Below are positions 1 to 8,991 of a stretch of 64,000 nt of DNA, piece after piece. The translations under genes were made by a program, and so were the position numbers. How positions within the stretch are numbered: position 1 is the stretch's first letter; every line of letters starts with the position of its first letter. The notes under the pieces are model-generated. The model made no database searches. It saw only the letters and a list, made by a program, of their open reading frames with translations, and was not told where the DNA came from. This stretch comes from JAGWBJ01 sp034423015 (GTDB lineage: Bacteria; Chloroflexota; Dehalococcoidia; Lucifugimonadales; JAGWBF01), in the NCBI GenBank assembly GCA_034423015.1, contig DAOUJG010000061.1:23225-87224 (forward strand). Direction: 5' to 3'.

Positions 1-1286
1 TTTACGTTGCCCCGGCGGTCCAGCTCCACTCCCAGACCGTCGAGCATTCCCTCGTGCACCGGGTGGAGGAACCCCAGGGCCAGCAGCACCAGGTCCACGT
101 CCATCTCGAAGTCGCTGCCGGGTATCTCCGTCATGGAGGCCCGGCCATTGGCGTCCCTGGCGCCCCATTCCAGGCGCACGGCGTGGAGCTTCTGCACCCT
201 GCCGCCGTCGCCGGAGAACCGCTTGGTCGAGATGCTGTAGTCCCGGACGCCTCCCTCCTCGTGGGCCGCGGAGGTCCTGAGGACCATGGGCCACTGGGGC
301 CACGGGTTGGAGGACGGCCGGCTCTCCGGAGGCTCGGGCAGGAGCTCGAACTGGTGCACGCTCTTGGCTCCCTGGCGGTGGGCGGTCCCCAGGCAGTCCG
401 CCCCGGTGTCGCCGCCGCCCAGGATCACCACCCGCTTCCCATTGGCGGTGATCTGGCGCGCCGGATCGATGGAGTCTCCCGACACCAGCCTGTTCTGCTG
501 GGAGAGGTACTCCATGGCCAGGTGTACGCCGTCCAGATCGTGCCCGGGGATGTCCAGCTCCCTGGCCTTGGTCGCGCCGCCGCACAGGCACACCGAGTCG
601 AAGGCGGCCAGGAGGTCCTCCACGGAATAGTCGACCCCCACGTTCACGCCCGTCCTGAACTCGACGCCCTCCTGCTCCATCAGGGCGATGCGCCTGTTCA
701 CCACGGACTTTTCCAGCTTGAAGTCCGGTATCCCGAAGGTCAGGAGGCCTCCCGGACGCTCGTCCCGCTCGAAGACCGTGACCTGGTGGCCGGCCCGGTT
801 GAGCTGCTGGGCCGCGGCCAAGCCGGCGGGACCCGAGCCGACGACCGCCACCCGCTTCCCGGTGCGCCGCTCGGGGACCTCGGGAGCGATCCAGCCTTCC
901 TGAAAGCCCCGGTCGGCTATGGCCTTCTCGATGTACTCGATGGTCACCGGGTCCTGGTTGATGGACAGCACGCACGAGGCCTCGCAGGGCGCAGGGCAGA
1001 TCCTGCCGGTGAACTCGGGGAAGTTGTTGGTCCCCAGCAACGAGGCCAGGGCGTCCTTCCAGCGTCCCCGGTACACCAGGTCGTTCCAGTCGGGGATCAC
1101 GTTGCCCAGCGGGCACCCGTTATGGCAGAAGGGCACGGCGCAGTTCATGCACCGGGCGCCCTGATTCCTGATGTCCTCCTCGGGCCACTCCTCGTAGAAC
1201 TCGTTGTAGTCCCCGACCCGGTCCTCGACGGACCGCGTCCTGGGGCCCCGGCGCCCGAACTCCTTGAAGCCCGTGGGATTAGGCAT
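1..1286 (-). CDS. gltD: glutamate synthase (NADPH) small subunit, 3' end outside window
   Basis: This subunit takes electrons from NAD(P)H through FAD and Fe-S clusters and passes them to GltB, which makes glutamate from 2-oxoglutarate and glutamine in the cytoplasm. About 428 residues are visible (family about 470-490); the C-terminus lies left of position 1. Seen: an N-terminal cysteine cluster of the form CMNC-x4-C-x3-C near residues 47-58, a second cysteine group (CPAPC-x3-C), an FAD-binding GSGPAGLAAA motif and a second dinucleotide fold beginning VVILGGGDTGAD. The ATG at 1286 overlaps the gltB stop by 8 nt (ATGCCTAA), so the two are translationally coupled. Function is certain by motif; cofactor preference (NADPH or NADH) is not visible. 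Confidence 0.95.
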   Translation of the reverse strand, partial: MPNPTGFKEFGRRGPRTRSVEDRVGDYNEFYEEWPEEDIRNQGARCMNCAVPFCHNGCPLGNVIPDWNDLVYRGRWKDALASLLGTNNFPEFTGRICPAPCEASCVLSINQDPVTIEYIEKAIADRGFQEGWIAPEVPERRTGKRVAVVGSGPAGLAAAQQLNRAGHQVTVFERDERPGGLLTFGIPDFKLEKSVVNRRIALMEQEGVEFRTGVNVGVDYSVEDLLAAFDSVCLCGGATKARELDIPGHDLDGVHLAMEYLSQQNRLVSGDSIDPARQITANGKRVVILGGGDTGADCLGTAHRQGAKSVHQFELLPEPPESRPSSNPWPQWPMVLRTSAAHEEGGVRDYSISTKRFSGDGGRVQKLHAVRLEWGARDANGRASMTEIPGSDFEMDVDLVLLALGFLHPVHEGMLDGLGVELDRRGNV

Positions 1287-4200
1287 CGCCCACCGAGACC
1301 GCTTCCCGCGGGGGGCCGCCCTTGGCCCTCTCCAGGACCTCCTTGAAGGCCTTGGGATAGACTTTGACGAACCGGGGGAGCATGGCGTCCCAGTCGTCCA
1401 GGACGTCCTTGGCCCTGGGGCTGCCGGTATACCTGTAGTGGTCCTCCACCAGCCCTCGCAGGGTCTCCACGTCCTCGCGGTGCACCATGGGCTCCAGGTC
1501 CACCATCTCGGGATTGCATCTGCCGGGGAAGCCGCCGTCCAGGTCCAGCACGTAGGCGAAACCGCCGCTCATGCCGGCGGCGAAGTTGCGCCCGGTGGGG
1601 CCGAGAACGGCTATGACCCCCTTGGTCATGTACTCGCACCCGTGATCGCCCACCCCGTCCACCACCGCCCTGGCTCCGCTGTTGCGCACGGCGAACCGTT
1701 CGCCGGCCACGCCGCAGATGAACGCCTCGCCTCCCGTCGCCCCGTACAGGGCCACGTTGCCGGTGATGATGTTCTCCTCGCGGGTGAAGCTGGAGCCCTT
1801 GGGAGGGTAGACCACGATCCGGCCGCCCGAGAGTCCCTTGGCCAGGTAGTCGTTGGTTTCCCCCTCCAGGTACAGCGACACGCCGGGGGCCAGGAAGGCG
1901 CCGAAGCTCTGGCCCGCCGACCCCTTCAGCCTGATGCGGATGGTGTCGTCGGGCAGCCCCGCTTCACCATACTTCTTGGACACCTGGCCGCTGAGCATGG
2001 CCCCGGTTGTGCGGTTGGAGTTGCGTATCGGGAGGTCCAGGGTGACGGGGGTCCCCTTCTCCAGCGCCGCCTGGCTGCGGGCGATGAGCTCCTGGTCCAG
2101 CACGGCGTCCAGGCCGTGGTCCTGGCTGCGGGAGTGGTGGGTGGCGACGCCCTCGGGCACGTCGGGCTTGTGCAGCAGCGCGGCCAGGTCCAGCCCCTTG
2201 GCCTTCCAGTGGTCGATGGCCTCCCGGGTCCGCAGCTTGTCCACCCTTCCCACCATCTCGTTGATCGTGCGGAACCCCAGGCGGGACATGATCTCCCGCA
2301 GGTGCTCAGCCACGAAGAAGAAGTAGTTGATCACGTGCTCCGGCTGCCCCGCGAACTTCTTGCGGAGCTCCGGGTCCTGGGTGGCTATGCCCACCGAGCA
2401 GGTGTTCAGGTGGCACTTTCGGAGCATGATGCAGCCCAGGGTGACCAGGGCCGGAGTGGCGAAACCGAACTCCTCCGCGCCCAGCAGGCACGCTATGGCC
2501 ACGTCGCGGCCCGTCTTGAGGTTGCCGTCGGCCTGGACGACGATGCGGCCCCGCAGGTCGTTCATCACCAGCACCTGCTGGGTCTCGGCGATGCCCAGCT
2601 CCCAGGGCAGGCCCGCGTGCTTGATGGACGATTCGGGCGAGGCGCCGGTGCCCCCGCTGTACCCGCTGATTAGGACCACGTCCCCCCGGGCCTTGGAGAC
2701 CCCCGCCGCGATGGTGCCCACCCCCACCTCGGCCACCAGCTTCACGTGGACCCGGGCGGTGGGGTTGGCGTACTTCAGGTCGTAGATGAGCTGGGCCAGG
2801 TCCTCGATGGAGTAGATGTCGTGGTGGGGGGGCGGCGATATCAGCTCCACGCCCGGGGTCGAGCTTCGCACCCAGCCGATGTACTCGTCCACCTTGTGTC
2901 CCGGCAGCTGTCCGCCCTCTCCCGGCTTGGAGCCCTGGGCCATCTTTATCTGCAGGTCCGTGGCGTTGGTCAAGTAGTTGATGGTCACCCCGAACCGCCC
3001 CGAGGCGACCTGCTTGATGGCGCTGCTACGGGAGTCCCCGTTGGGGTCGGGAGTGTAACGTCGGTGGTCCTCCCCGCCTTCGCCGGTGTTGCTCCTGGCC
3101 CCGATGCGGTTCATCGCGATGGCCAGCGTCTCGTGGGTCTCCCGGCTTATGGATCCCAGGGAGATGGCGCCGGTGGCGAACCGCTTGACGATCTCCTTGG
3201 CGGGCTCCACCTCGTCGATGGGGATCGGCCGGTCCATCTCCTCGAAGTCCAGCAGACCGCGCAGGGTGGCCAGCCGCTTGCTCTTGCCGTCGATCTCGTC
3301 GGCGAACTCCTTGTACGTCTCGTAGCTCTTGGTCCTGGCCGAGTGCTGGAGCAGGGCGATGGAGTTGGGGTTGTACATGTGGTACTCGCCGTCCCGCCTC
3401 CATTGGTAGACCCCGCCGGGGTCCAGGTCCGGGGCCGCCGAGCCGGAGTCTGAATAGGCGAAGGCGTGGCGTTGCCGGGACTCCTCCTCGATGGTGTCCA
3501 GCCCGATGCCTCCGACCCTGGAGGGGGTCCACGTGAAGTAGCGGTCCACCAGCTCCTGGGAAAGCCCCACCGCCTCGAATATCTGCGCTCCCCGGTATCC
3601 CCGGATGGTGGCGATGCCCATCTTGGACATCACCTTCACCACGCCCTTGTGGAGCGCCTTCAGGTAGTTCTCCGAGGCGGACTCGGCGTCAGTCCCCTCC
3701 GGCAGCACGCCGTCCCGCGCCAGCCGTTCCAGGGTCTCGAAGGCCAGGTACGGGTTGACCGCCGCGGCGCCGTAGCCCAGCAGCAGCGCCAGGTGCGCCA
3801 CCTCCCGCGGCTCCCCCGACTCCACGATGAGGCCCACGCTGATACGCGAACCCTCCCGTATCAGGTGGTGGTGTACGGCCGACGTCGCCAGCAGGCTGGG
3901 AATTGGGGCGTGGTCCCTGTCCACTCCCCGGTCGGACAGGATGATGATGCAGTACCCCTCCTCCACGGCCCGGGCGGCCCGCTCGCACAGCTCGTCGATG
4001 CCGCGCTCCAGCGAGCCCTCACCCCCCCGGACTTCGAATAGGGCGGGGATGGTGATGGTCCTGACGCCCTCGACGTCCAGGGCCCTGATCTTCTCCAGCT
4101 CGGTGCTGGTGACCACAGGCTCGTCCAGCCTGAGCTGGCGGCAGTGCTCGGGCGTCTCCTCGAACAGGTTGCGTTGCCGGCCAACGAAGCTCACGGTGGA

Positions 4201-5826
4201 GGTGACCAGCTCCTCCCGGATGGCGTCCAGGGGAGGGTTGGTCACCTGGGCGAACATCTGCTTGAAGTAGTTGAAGACGAGCTGGGGCTTGTCCGAGAGC
4301 ACGGCCAGCGGGGCGTCGTTGCCCATGGAGCCCACCGGCTCGGCCCCCGTGGACGCCATGGGCTGCAGGATGATGCTCAGGTCTTCCAGGGTGTACCCGA
4401 AGGCCTTCTGCTGCACCAGCAGGGTGGCGCCGTCGCGGCAGGGGGCCTTGGGAGGAGCCGCGAGCTGGTCCAACGTCACAACGTTGTCCGCCAGCCACCT
4501 GGCGTAGGGCTTGCTCGTGGAGAGCTCTCGCTTGATCTCGTCGTCGCCAACGATCCTGCCCTGTGAGGGGTCGACCAGGAACATGCGGCCGGGCTGCAGC
4601 CTCGCCTTGAACATCACGTCCTCGGGCGGGATGTCCAGTACCCCCACCTCCGACGCCATGACCAGGGTGTCGTCCTTGGTCACCAGGTAGCGGAAGGGGC
4701 GCAGCCCGTTCCGGTCCAGGATGGCGCCGATGCGGACCCCGTCGGTAAAGACCAGCAGCGCCGGCCCGTCCCACGGCTCCATCAGGGAGGCGTGGTAGTT
4801 GTAGAACGCTCTCTTCTCGGGGTACATGTCGACCCCGTCGCCCCAGGCCTCGGGGACCAGCATCATCATGCAGTGGGGCAGGCTTCTGCCCGTGGCCAGC
4901 AGCAGCTCCAGGGCGTTGTCGATGGAGGCGGTGTCGCTCTGTCCGGGCGTGATGACCGGGAACAGCTTCTGCATGTCGTCGCCGAACAGGGGCGACGAGA
5001 AGGCGGCCTCCCGGGCCACCATCCAGTTGATGTTGCCCCGCAGGGTGTTGATCTCTCCGTTGTGGGCCAGCAGCCTGTAGGGGTGGGCCAGCTTCCAGGA
5101 GCCCAGGGTGTTGGTGCTGAAACGGGAGTGGACCAGGCAGAAAGACGACTCCAGCTCCGGGTCGTTCAGGTCCCGGTAGAACCCGGAGACCTGGTCGGCC
5201 ATAAGCAGGCCCTTGTACACGATGCGCGTCGTGTACAGGCTGCAGACGTAGAAGGTGTCCGCGCTTGCGATGCCGGACTCGGCCACCGCATTCTCCACCC
5301 GCTTGCGGATGACGTAGAGCTTGCGCCCCAGGTGGGCCTCGTCGGCCGTGTCCGATCCGGCGCCCACGAACACCTGCTGGATGCAGGGCTGCACCTTCCG
5401 GGCGTCGGCGCCTATGGCATCGGGGTCCACGGGAACCTCCCGCCAGCCCAGCACCCGCTGCCCCTCGTCGCCGATGGCATCCTCGAAGAGCCTCTTGCAC
5501 AGGGCCCGCTCCTCCGGGTCTTGGGGAAGGAAGACCATCCCGACCCCGTACCGCCCCGGCTCCGGCAGGTCTATGCCCAGCTTGGCGCACTCCCGCTGGA
5601 ACAACCGGTGGGGCATCTGCAGGAGGATGCCCGCGCCGTCGCCCGTCTTCGGGTCCGCGCCCTGGGCCCCGCGGTGTCCCAGGTTGACCAGCACCTCCAG
5701 GGACTGGCGCACGACGCGGTGGGACCGCCTGCCCTTGATGTCGGCCACGACGCCGACTCCGCAACCGTCGTGCTCGAACCACGGGTCGTAGAGTCCCTGT
5801 TTTTGCAGCTTTTCCTGGCGTTTCAT
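1279..5826 (-). CDS. gltB: glutamate synthase large subunit
   Basis: The 1515-residue protein has the standard GltB architecture. An N-terminal class II glutamine amidotransferase domain has its nucleophile Cys22 in HDGCGVG, which implies removal of a 21-residue propeptide. A central domain and an FMN-binding synthase domain (about 800-1200) follow; the latter carries the 3Fe-4S cysteine pattern C-x5-C-x4-C in LGCIMLRKCHLNTCSVG. The C-terminal part is a beta-helix rich in glycine (GxxxG repeats). It transfers ammonia from glutamine to 2-oxoglutarate. It is first in an operon with gltD. The start at 5826 is an ATG with a weak purine stretch (GGACAGG) upstream, and a promoter lies about 60 nt further up. 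Confidence 0.97.
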   Translation of the reverse strand: MKRQEKLQKQGLYDPWFEHDGCGVGVVADIKGRRSHRVVRQSLEVLVNLGHRGAQGADPKTGDGAGILLQMPHRLFQRECAKLGIDLPEPGRYGVGMVFLPQDPEERALCKRLFEDAIGDEGQRVLGWREVPVDPDAIGADARKVQPCIQQVFVGAGSDTADEAHLGRKLYVIRKRVENAVAESGIASADTFYVCSLYTTRIVYKGLLMADQVSGFYRDLNDPELESSFCLVHSRFSTNTLGSWKLAHPYRLLAHNGEINTLRGNINWMVAREAAFSSPLFGDDMQKLFPVITPGQSDTASIDNALELLLATGRSLPHCMMMLVPEAWGDGVDMYPEKRAFYNYHASLMEPWDGPALLVFTDGVRIGAILDRNGLRPFRYLVTKDDTLVMASEVGVLDIPPEDVMFKARLQPGRMFLVDPSQGRIVGDDEIKRELSTSKPYARWLADNVVTLDQLAAPPKAPCRDGATLLVQQKAFGYTLEDLSIILQPMASTGAEPVGSMGNDAPLAVLSDKPQLVFNYFKQMFAQVTNPPLDAIREELVTSTVSFVGRQRNLFEETPEHCRQLRLDEPVVTSTELEKIRALDVEGVRTITIPALFEVRGGEGSLERGIDELCERAARAVEEGYCIIILSDRGVDRDHAPIPSLLATSAVHHHLIREGSRISVGLIVESGEPREVAHLALLLGYGAAAVNPYLAFETLERLARDGVLPEGTDAESASENYLKALHKGVVKVMSKMGIATIRGYRGAQIFEAVGLSQELVDRYFTWTPSRVGGIGLDTIEEESRQRHAFAYSDSGSAAPDLDPGGVYQWRRDGEYHMYNPNSIALLQHSARTKSYETYKEFADEIDGKSKRLATLRGLLDFEEMDRPIPIDEVEPAKEIVKRFATGAISLGSISRETHETLAIAMNRIGARSNTGEGGEDHRRYTPDPNGDSRSSAIKQVASGRFGVTINYLTNATDLQIKMAQGSKPGEGGQLPGHKVDEYIGWVRSSTPGVELISPPPHHDIYSIEDLAQLIYDLKYANPTARVHVKLVAEVGVGTIAAGVSKARGDVVLISGYSGGTGASPESSIKHAGLPWELGIAETQQVLVMNDLRGRIVVQADGNLKTGRDVAIACLLGAEEFGFATPALVTLGCIMLRKCHLNTCSVGIATQDPELRKKFAGQPEHVINYFFFVAEHLREIMSRLGFRTINEMVGRVDKLRTREAIDHWKAKGLDLAALLHKPDVPEGVATHHSRSQDHGLDAVLDQELIARSQAALEKGTPVTLDLPIRNSNRTTGAMLSGQVSKKYGEAGLPDDTIRIRLKGSAGQSFGAFLAPGVSLYLEGETNDYLAKGLSGGRIVVYPPKGSSFTREENIITGNVALYGATGGEAFICGVAGERFAVRNSGARAVVDGVGDHGCEYMTKGVIAVLGPTGRNFAAGMSGGFAYVLDLDGGFPGRCNPEMVDLEPMVHREDVETLRGLVEDHYRYTGSPRAKDVLDDWDAMLPRFVKVYPKAFKEVLERAKGGPPREAVSVGDA

Positions 5827-5888
5827 GCCTGTCCGCAGCGCCGGGAGACCCGGTCTTTATCAGGGAGTCCCCGGCAATCTAAGCGGAC

Positions 5889-5917
5889 ATTATACCTCAG
5901 GTACACGGTTGTGTGTA
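5889..5917 (-). promoter_or_regulatory. gltBD promoter
   Basis: On the minus strand a perfect -10 hexamer TATAAT (5889-5894) lies 17 bp from a -35 hexamer TACACA (5912-5917, 4 of 6 consensus). Predicted transcription start near 5882 gives a leader of about 56 nt before gltB. No separate operator was recognised. Confidence 0.7.
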
Positions 5918-5990
5918 GTACGTACCGGGAGGGGGAAAGGGAAAAGTCGCTGGGCATCTGCCTTGGGCGGCATGTGCCCTTTCCTTTAGT

Positions 5991-6016
5991 GAGGAGGTTG
6001 ATAGGAGGAGGTTGAT
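5991..6016 (+). repeat. 12-bp direct repeat, two copies
   Basis: The word GAGGAGGTTGAT occurs at 5991-6002 and again at 6005-6016 with a 2-nt spacer. It resembles a doubled ribosome-binding site, but no open frame follows that I can support. Confidence 0.7.
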
Positions 6017-6378
6017 GGAATGGGACAGCGGCCCAGGAGTGTCAGCCGTCTCTCTCTGGCCTACCTCCAGAATTTGAATCTGGCGATGCGCCTTGCAAGC
6101 CGGTCAAGCCAAGCGCCTCCGCCTGCTGGTTAGGCATTCTTCGTACCTGCTCCTAGGGTACCGGCCACGCTGGGCCTCCCGCACAAGGGTCGTTGGCGAG
6201 TCCGGGGGCATGAACCGTGCCAGGGCGGCGGACGCTGGCGCGCGGGCAGCGTGTTCACTATCCACCACGGCCCCTGCTCATCTCGACGATTCTATGCCAG
6301 GCTGCCAGCCCATCATGTAAGATAGCAGTGTATGGAAAGCGTTGCGAAATTGTAAACGACCCGCTGAGCGGACCGCCT

Positions 6379-6407
6379 TTGCTTTTTGCATCGGAGTGAC
6401 TTAATAT
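6379..6407 (+). promoter_or_regulatory. possible ftsH promoter
   Basis: TTGCTT (6379-6384) and TAATAT (6402-6407) are separated by 17 bp. The hexamers are only partial matches, but they sit in the one A/T-rich patch before ftsH and would start transcription near 6414, about 30 nt before the gene. Confidence 0.35.
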
Positions 6408-6444
6408 ATAGGGGAGAGGCCCGAACGCCCCTTGGGAGGGGTAT

Positions 6445-8403
6445 TTGCGGACGGGGCCTCGTGAGCGCATGAGAAACAGCTTCATATATCTGCTGATAAT
6501 AGTGGCCGCGCTGGCCATCTTCTTCACCATGGTGAGCGGCTGGGGGGGCACCGAAGAGCGGACCTTGACCGAGGTCCTTACCCTGGCCAAGGAGGACCGC
6601 ATCCAGCGCATCGAGGTCCAGGGCGAGAAGCTGACCGTCATCACCCGGGGCGGCGAGAAGTTCAACAGCCGCATCGGCAGTGAGACGGACATCATGTCCC
6701 TGCTCAGCGCCGAGGGAGTCGACACCAGCGACAGCGGCCTCAGCGTCAAGTTCAAGGGCAGCGGCGGCCTGGGTAGCTTCTTCGGGATTCTGATCAACTT
6801 CCTGCCCCTCATCTTCTTCGGCGCGCTGATCCTGTTCATGATGCGCCAGGCCCAGGGCAGCAACAACCAGACCCTGAGCTTCGGGAGAAGCCGGGCCCGC
6901 ATGTTCATGGTCAACCGCCCCACGGTGACCTTCAGCGACGTGGCCGGGGTCGAAGAGGCCAAGACGGAGCTCCAGGAGGTCGTGGAGTTCCTCAAGTTCC
7001 CCGAGCGGTTCCTCTCCCTGGGGGCGCGCATACCCAAGGGCGTGCTCCTTGTCGGCCAGCCCGGCACGGGCAAGACCCTTCTGGCGCGGGCGGTGGCCGG
7101 CGAGGCCGGAGTTCCCTTCTTCTCCATCAGCGGCAGCGAGTTCGTGGAGATGTTCGTGGGCGTCGGCGCGGCCAGGGTCCGCGACCTGTTCGACCAGGCC
7201 AAGCGCAACGCCCCGTGCATCGTGTTCGTCGACGAGATCGACGCCGTGGGCAGGCACCGGGGAGCCGGCCTGGGAGGCGGCCACGACGAACGGGAGCAGA
7301 CCCTGAACCAGATCCTGGTGGAGATGGACGGGTTCGACACCAACACCAACATCATAATCGTGGCGGCCACCAACCGCCCGGACATCCTGGACCCCGCGCT
7401 GCTCCGCCCCGGCCGGTTCGACAGGCGGGTCGTCCTCGACCTGCCGGACCTCAACGGGCGCGTAGCCATACTCAAGGTGCATTCCAGCGGCAAGCCCCTG
7501 GCCGCCGACGTCAGCCTCGACACCCTGGCCAAGCAGACCCCGGGCTTCAGCGGGGCCGATCTGGCCAACCTCGTAAACGAGTCGGCCCTGCTGGCCGCCC
7601 GCTTCAACAAGAAGCTCATCGGGATGATAGAGTTCGAGGAGGCCATAGACCGGGTGATCGCCGGGCCCGAGCGCAAGGGCCGCGTGATAAGCGACCGGGA
7701 GAAGGAGATGACGGCCTACCACGAGGCGGGCCACGCCCTGGTTGCCTGGAAGCTGCCCCACGCCGACCCCGTGCACAAGATATCCATCGTCGCCCGCGGC
7801 GGCATGGGCGGGTACACCCGCCTCCTGCCCCAGGAGGACCGGTACCTCTGGACCAAGAACCAGTTCGAGGACATGCTTGCTACATCCATGGGCGGCAGGA
7901 TAGCCGAGGAGCGTATCTTCGACGAGATCACCACAGGGGCCAGCAACGACCTGGAGAACGCCACCAGGATCGCCCTGCGCATGATCAAGCAGTACGGAAT
8001 GAGCAAGAGCCTGGGCCCCCGCACCTTCGGCCGCAGGGAGGAGCTGGTGTTCCTCGGCCGGGAGATCCACGAGGAGCGCGATTACAGCGACAAGGTGGCT
8101 GAGGACATAGACCAGGAGGTCCAGGTCGTAATCCACCACGCCTACACCCGGGCGGAGAAGATAATAGACGAGAACTCCGAGAAGCTGGCCGAGGTCGCCC
8201 GCTACCTGATGCAACACGAGTCCGTCGAGGGAGACGCCCTGACCCGGCTGTTCGACGGAGGGCCTCCCCAGGACGACCCGGTGCCCGTGCCCCCGCAGCC
8301 CACGCCGCCGACGACCGCCCCTCCCTCAGTGGTGCCGCAGCCAAGCCCCACCATGTCCAGCCGCCAGGACCCCTCCCCAGCGGACGTGGGCGACGGAGGA
8401 TAG
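6445..8403 (+). CDS. ftsH: ATP-dependent zinc metalloprotease FtsH
   Basis: Membrane-anchored AAA+ protease that degrades damaged or regulatory proteins. Counting from the TTG at 6445: a first membrane segment at about 11-30, a periplasmic domain, a second membrane segment at about 110-133, Walker A GQPGTGKT at 204-211, Walker B FVDEID at 261-266, the AAA second region of homology around ATNRPD, and the zinc site HEAGH at 426-430. The C-terminal 40 residues are a Pro-rich tail. Two starts are possible: TTG at 6445 has GGAGG 5 nt upstream, while ATG at 6469 gives the usual FtsH N-terminus (MRNSF) but lacks a clear Shine-Dalgarno. The neighbouring hflK and hflC encode its classical regulators. 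Confidence 0.96.
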   Translation: MRTGPRERMRNSFIYLLIIVAALAIFFTMVSGWGGTEERTLTEVLTLAKEDRIQRIEVQGEKLTVITRGGEKFNSRIGSETDIMSLLSAEGVDTSDSGLSVKFKGSGGLGSFFGILINFLPLIFFGALILFMMRQAQGSNNQTLSFGRSRARMFMVNRPTVTFSDVAGVEEAKTELQEVVEFLKFPERFLSLGARIPKGVLLVGQPGTGKTLLARAVAGEAGVPFFSISGSEFVEMFVGVGAARVRDLFDQAKRNAPCIVFVDEIDAVGRHRGAGLGGGHDEREQTLNQILVEMDGFDTNTNIIIVAATNRPDILDPALLRPGRFDRRVVLDLPDLNGRVAILKVHSSGKPLAADVSLDTLAKQTPGFSGADLANLVNESALLAARFNKKLIGMIEFEEAIDRVIAGPERKGRVISDREKEMTAYHEAGHALVAWKLPHADPVHKISIVARGGMGGYTRLLPQEDRYLWTKNQFEDMLATSMGGRIAEERIFDEITTGASNDLENATRIALRMIKQYGMSKSLGPRTFGRREELVFLGREIHEERDYSDKVAEDIDQEVQVVIHHAYTRAEKIIDENSEKLAEVARYLMQHESVEGDALTRLFDGGPPQDDPVPVPPQPTPPTTAPPSVVPQPSPTMSSRQDPSPADVGDGG

Positions 8404-8459
8404 CCACCCGGCCCTCCCGGTTCCGGCCTGCCGCCCGCTCTCGGCAACGGGAACAGACG

Positions 8460-8486
8460 TGGGCCCCGCCTTTAACACGGGGCCCA
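8460..8486. terminator. hairpin between convergent genes
   Basis: A 9-bp perfect stem (TGGGCCCCG at 8460-8468 with 8478-8486) and a 9-nt loop lie between the ends of ftsH and the minus-strand gene at 8517. There is no strong U-tract, but the position fits a two-way terminator. Confidence 0.55.
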
Positions 8487-8516
8487 TCGCGTTGGCCAAC
8501 CGTTGTCGCCGCTTCG

Positions 8517-8777
8517 CTACTCCTCGGTGGAGTCCTCCAACGGGAGCTCCCGGAAATAGACCCCCCAGCGCTGCATGATATCCGCGACCCTGGGGTCCTC
8601 CAGGGCCATCACCTCCCGCAGGAACCCCGCCAGCGCGTGGGCGGGCATCAGCTCCTGGGAGCACACCCAACTCTTCTCGGCGGGCACCACGTACAGCAGC
8701 CCGCTCTGGTGCATGCAGCTCACCTGCAGCCGGGTCATGGCCTGCCCCGGCTTGATGGTCACTCCGTATTCGGCCAT
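8517..8777 (-). CDS. hypothetical protein, 86 aa
   Basis: Small soluble protein that I do not recognise. The ATG at 8777 has GGAGG about 7 nt upstream; the longer upstream reading lacks such a site and is lower quality. The chain contains two cysteines in a SCMHQSG / WVCSQEL context, several aromatic residues and an acidic C-terminus (DSTEE). No membrane segment or signal peptide. It sits opposite in strand between ftsH and hflK, so it is transcribed separately from both. Function unknown. Confidence 0.7.
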   Translation of the reverse strand: MAEYGVTIKPGQAMTRLQVSCMHQSGLLYVVPAEKSWVCSQELMPAHALAGFLREVMALEDPRVADIMQRWGVYFRELPLEDSTEE

Positions 8778-8910
8778 CCTTGGTCCTCCCCCGGGTCGTC
8801 TGCTCATCGGCCAGCTTAGCATCCCGGCCGTGGATGCGCCAGCGCCTCCGCCTCCCGGTTTGAATTGGAACCGAATGGCGCCGGGCGGCATACCTAAGGA
8901 GGACGATTCA

Positions 8911-8919
8911 TGGTACAAT
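8911..8919 (+). promoter_or_regulatory. extended -10 promoter for hflKC
   Basis: TGG followed by TACAAT (8914-8919) forms an extended -10 element; no good -35 is seen. Predicted start near 8926, about 66 nt before hflK. Confidence 0.45.
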
Positions 8920-8991
8920 CCTATGACGCTGCGGGAGGCCCCGGCGGGTAAGACCCGGCATTCCAGGCGCATCCGGCGGCAGCGATAGAGT

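Larger units (their letters stand above)
5827..6444. other. 618-nt gap between divergent gltB and ftsH
   Basis: No convincing gene. It holds the gltB promoter (5889-5917), a possible ftsH promoter (6379-6407), a direct repeat (5991-6016), and a pair of mutually exclusive stems: 5934-5941 can pair with 5977-5984, while 5952-5957 can pair with 5974-5979. The stretch 6020-6350 shows no further structure I can name. Confidence 0.5.

Noticed and set aside
4019..5782. 587-codon frame on the minus strand within gltB
   Set aside because: Shadow of gltB in another frame; Arg/Gly/Pro-rich with no domain.
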